From positions 62,001 to 126,000 of the forward strand of contig QNGE01000908.1 of the NCBI GenBank assembly GCA_008508345.1: a stretch of 64,000 bases of DNA. Direction: 5' to 3'. The stretch comes from Paragonimus westermani (taxonomy: Eukaryota; Platyhelminthes; Trematoda; Plagiorchiida; Troglotrematidae). The notes under the pieces are model-generated. The model ran no database searches, was not told where the DNA came from, and saw only the letters and a program-made list of their open reading frames with translations. The position numbers were made by a program, and so were the translations under genes. Shown here piece by piece: positions 60,604 through 64,000 of the stretch (positions are counted from its first letter, which is position 1; the number at the start of each line of letters is the position of its first letter).

Positions 60604-63600
60604 CTTGCGTTAAAAAAAGCAAGTTATCAGTCAAAGACGCAGGTATGTATTAATATCTAAAAATTTGGCAATTTATCTTTTATCCCAGCTACTCGGATTT
60701 AATCTAAAACCTTCGAGGTTTGTTGAATTGCTTAACTTGGCACAGCGTATAAACCTGAACAACAACGTGGCAGACATCGTCACCGCAAAATGCTGCTTCT
60801 GTCCACGGCGAACATCAAAGAAAGTGTTATCTTAGCACTGGTATCGATGACTATTATGGTTTGTTGCCTGCTTCAGTGCAGGCAGCCATTTTTATGGTAG
60901 TTCGTCCATTATCGCAATAGAAACTTCGATGAGTTGTTGAAAGGTTATCGAGTTGAATAGAAATTCGTCGTCCACACTTGGAAAAAGAATTGTCCTATAG
61001 ATATATATACACGCATGCCTGGGGTCACGATTAGTTGAAGCAACTAGCTTGTCAGTCGTACGGGCGTGTAAAAATGTCCCCTCTCTAAAGATTTAAAATG
61101 AGTGAGTTGAAACCAAAGTTATTAATTCACCTCTAATACCACGCTTGAAGATTTATTGTTGAGCGGAAAAAGCCCTTTATTGTTTACTCACGCCGCTAGA
61201 CAACACTAGGAAATCGGTTGCTTTATTTGCAGTTGATTCCCACCGTTAACATTTGTACATAATCCTGGCACAATCCTGCAACTGAGGTGAACTTTTCCTG
61301 ACTCAATGAAGCAGACAAAGCGACTTCACGTTTTGCTTACCGATGTTTAACGCAAACCGTTCATATATGGATATTTACTGTCGACAGACCAAGACATGCA
61401 CCTTTTTTGCTAGCTCTGTAAATAACCCAAATCGTGATTGTTTGGTTATCTCGGAAAAAAATTTACATAACGAAATAATCACTAGTGATCCCCATTGACT
61501 GGCCTTTGAAAGTTGCGGTGAATTACAGGAAAGAATTTGCTTGAACTGGACACACGTCTTCACTCGGCCTTCTCACGTGATATTAAAGGTGTGTTGACAC
61601 ATCTCACCGTTTACTTTCATTTGAAAAATCTCACGTCTACTGGAGATGAATTTGCGCACGGCTAGACCAAAATGAGGCTATTTACTCAGGTTTTTGTTAC
61701 GGTATTCGAAAAGTCCCACAAAATATAGGAACTCTCGTAGTCGACTTTATTAAACATCTTTTAGTTCCACAAACTGAACATTGGTTCAGCGATGGGAAAC
61801 ATTTGAAATGGGGGAACAGGCAAACGCCTCTGAATATGAACATCAGTTTCGGTGCTTCGTCCAACATGATTCATGTTACCTCTGTGGTGTTTGAGCATAC
61901 AAAAGTTTTTTAAATATTGTTTGTTGTTTGGAGGGTTTTGATGGTAACAGGCTAACGATACTGCTAAAACATAATGTCGTTTCTTTTGAGAAACTTTCAC
62001 AGAAAATCAACCCGTTGCTCTGTTGTTTTACTGGCTTTAAATGTCCAGTTGTTTCAAGTACTTGAATAGACATTGATTTCCATAAAGGAGAAAACCGTAG
62101 GTGCCACATTTGACAAAGGCTGAATGTATTAGCTAAAACACCGCATTTAAATAATAATTTTCTGCATACAGATATGTGTTGACCCTTCTGGCGAGCAAAG
62201 GCTTATAAGCTTTTCATATCACTTAATCACCATTATTTTTCACTCACTCACTACCAGTTTTACTTCAATGCCGAGATTATTTTGTTGTCTATCGATAATA
62301 AAAAACAACAGTAATATTTTGTCCCACAAATTCAAGCGCTTAATTTGCGGAATTATTCTTTTGGCTTTTGCGTTCCTAATTGTCAGATATAACATGATTA
62401 ACCACCTTGGTCATTTGGGATATTGCTGTTCAAGTGGTTGACCTTGACCCATTTATGAACAGAGATTTTTAATAACATGGTCAGTTAGATCATCGCGTAA
62501 TATTTTTCCAGCAATTCTGTCTCCAGAATTATACACTCGGGTGTCCTGGCTACCACTTGAGTATTCTTGTTTGTTAATAACCTAACTTTTTTTAAATTGT
62601 GAAGAAGACATACACATCACCGAAGATGACAGCAAAACAACACGGGAAGTGGAAACATGCATTTTTTGTTGCTTTTATGAAGAGTGCGCCTCGGTGTCAA
62701 ATGAGAGAACTACCTTTGATCGTTTTACCCGTTGCTATCAAGATTTGTACCGAAAACTAATAAACTTCAGCCGTCTAGTGTTTATCCGAATTTTTGCTCT
62801 CATTGCTCGGTAGTTTAAATGCGGCTCACTTGTTTTTCATGAATGGTGGTTACCAAAACATGCAAAAAACGGTCTGTGCGATCGCAGGTTTACATCGAGG
62901 ATTTGTATGTCCAATTCGACTCTGATGAATTATGTCCTGCTTATTGATTGGTCTCTACTTCACTTCAAAAATTTGCAGAGCTGACTAAATAAGTTGGTGT
63001 AAGTATAGATCTGTTAGTGCATGTAATCGAAATCAGAACGCTAAATATATCAAAAGGTCACTTTCGTTCAACTTCACTCGGCAGTGTCCAGCCGAGATTA
63101 AAATACGGTTGATTGGTAGATATATCTTCATTGTGAGCTATGCATATATACTCAGCTGAGGGTTAATACGACCGTTTGTTAAAATTAGACGCAAACAGAG
63201 GTAGACCGAGCTGCTTGTGTGTTCTACTGGTAGACGATAGCAGTGATGGCGTTTTTACTTAATATATTCTTTACTAGCTAATGCATTTTTTTATTGTGTG
63301 TATACAATCATCGACTAAATAACCGTAAATCCCCACGCCTAACGTATTTGGACTCGGGCTAACTTGTAAATGGTACATTTTGATCGCATGTTTCTTAATG
63401 TTTATCATCCCTGCGGGTAAGTTTACGCAATTTTATGATTTGTGAACCTCCAAAAGCGAAGTTAAGAACACGTACGCACTTATCATTTACATCTGGGGGC
63501 ATTAATTGTACAACCTCAAGTAAATGGTACACTGGGTTATGCTGCAAGATTAAAACCAGCCTGGACACCCAACGGAGTTTTATAAACGTTTAATAAGGTT

Positions 63601-64000
63601 ACGAAAAACTCTACCACGGCTATGTCGATTTAATTCTTGCGGAAAAATGTACTTGTAATGGAGTGAACTATCAACAAGGAATGTGCATACGAATTGCCAG
63701 ATGAAACGCAAACCTTTGGCACTCGGTTTTGTTTATTTGGTTCATTTCGACAGAGTAAAACGATTGAACATATGTGACATCTATGACTTTGGAGGAAGAT
63801 GAGACATGCAAAAAGCGATGGAAATTTTGATGAATTAAACCTTCAAGTTATTAAACAAACAATAGATTTCAAGTCTTGCACCAGTCGATCGCCGCCTTAA
63901 TTGGGAGGAAAATGTCAATAGGATTGGTTAAACAAATGATGGTTGTTTTTCAGAGAACTTATCGGTTCTTGTGGTGTTAATGAAACGTGCTCCTAACCAT
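60604..64000. other. No supported gene
   Basis: AT-rich sequence without paired splice sites around a convincing frame. The long frames at 62109-61876 and 62000-61761 (minus) overlap in different registers and look like chance. Confidence 0.4.

Noticed and set aside
60364..60660. Plus-strand frame of 98 codons ending at a good GTATGT donor
   Set aside because: It is antisense to the much stronger minus-strand exon at 60603-60431.

Overview
The window reads as nuclear DNA from an invertebrate animal. It is AT-rich (roughly 40% G+C by eye), has no bacterial-style operons, and the longest open frames are under 190 codons. The better open frames are short, richer in G+C than their surroundings, and bounded by AG acceptors behind pyrimidine tracts and by GTRAGT-like donors. 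Inferred introns run from under 100 bases to many kilobases. A decayed CR1/Jockey-type reverse transcriptase, tRNA-like repeat heads and fold-back repeats fit a flatworm, perhaps a trematode. That assignment is an inference: no ribosomal, mitochondrial or strongly conserved gene is present to fix it.

Minus strand. The best coding signal is a run of exon-like blocks at 39134-38900, 36073-35891, 32926-32738, 30885-30461, 25017-24992 and 24411-24056. Their reading phases are compatible at every junction (end/start phases 1/1, 1/1, 1/1, 0/0, 2/2). Together they would encode about 470 residues of a cysteine-containing, N-glycosylation-site-bearing, probably extracellular protein. I do not recognise the family. 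Further minus-strand exon candidates lie at 60603-60431 (clear), 60322-60145, 46671-46620, 23240-23208, 14873-14829, 3118-3075 and 1355-1179 (clear). Whether these belong to the same gene is unknown.

Plus strand. Weaker candidates lie at 1728-2061, 4985-5336, 16897-17138, 26202-26288, 41512-41816 (two exons joined in phase by a 135-base intron) and 53851-54018.

Repeats. A fold-back element (16063-16292) has a diverged relative at 50871-51030. A tRNA-derived SINE-like head (22878-22958, minus) shares its tail with 48892-48934. A second small inverted repeat lies at 27112-27243. tRNA-like segments lie at 32272-32338 and 45836-45905, and an RT fossil lies at 17263-17487. Most remaining sequence looks like intron or intergenic DNA with scattered chance open frames and AT microsatellites. 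All exon calls are by eye. Open frames of 30-60 codons arise easily by chance here, so single small exons have low confidence.
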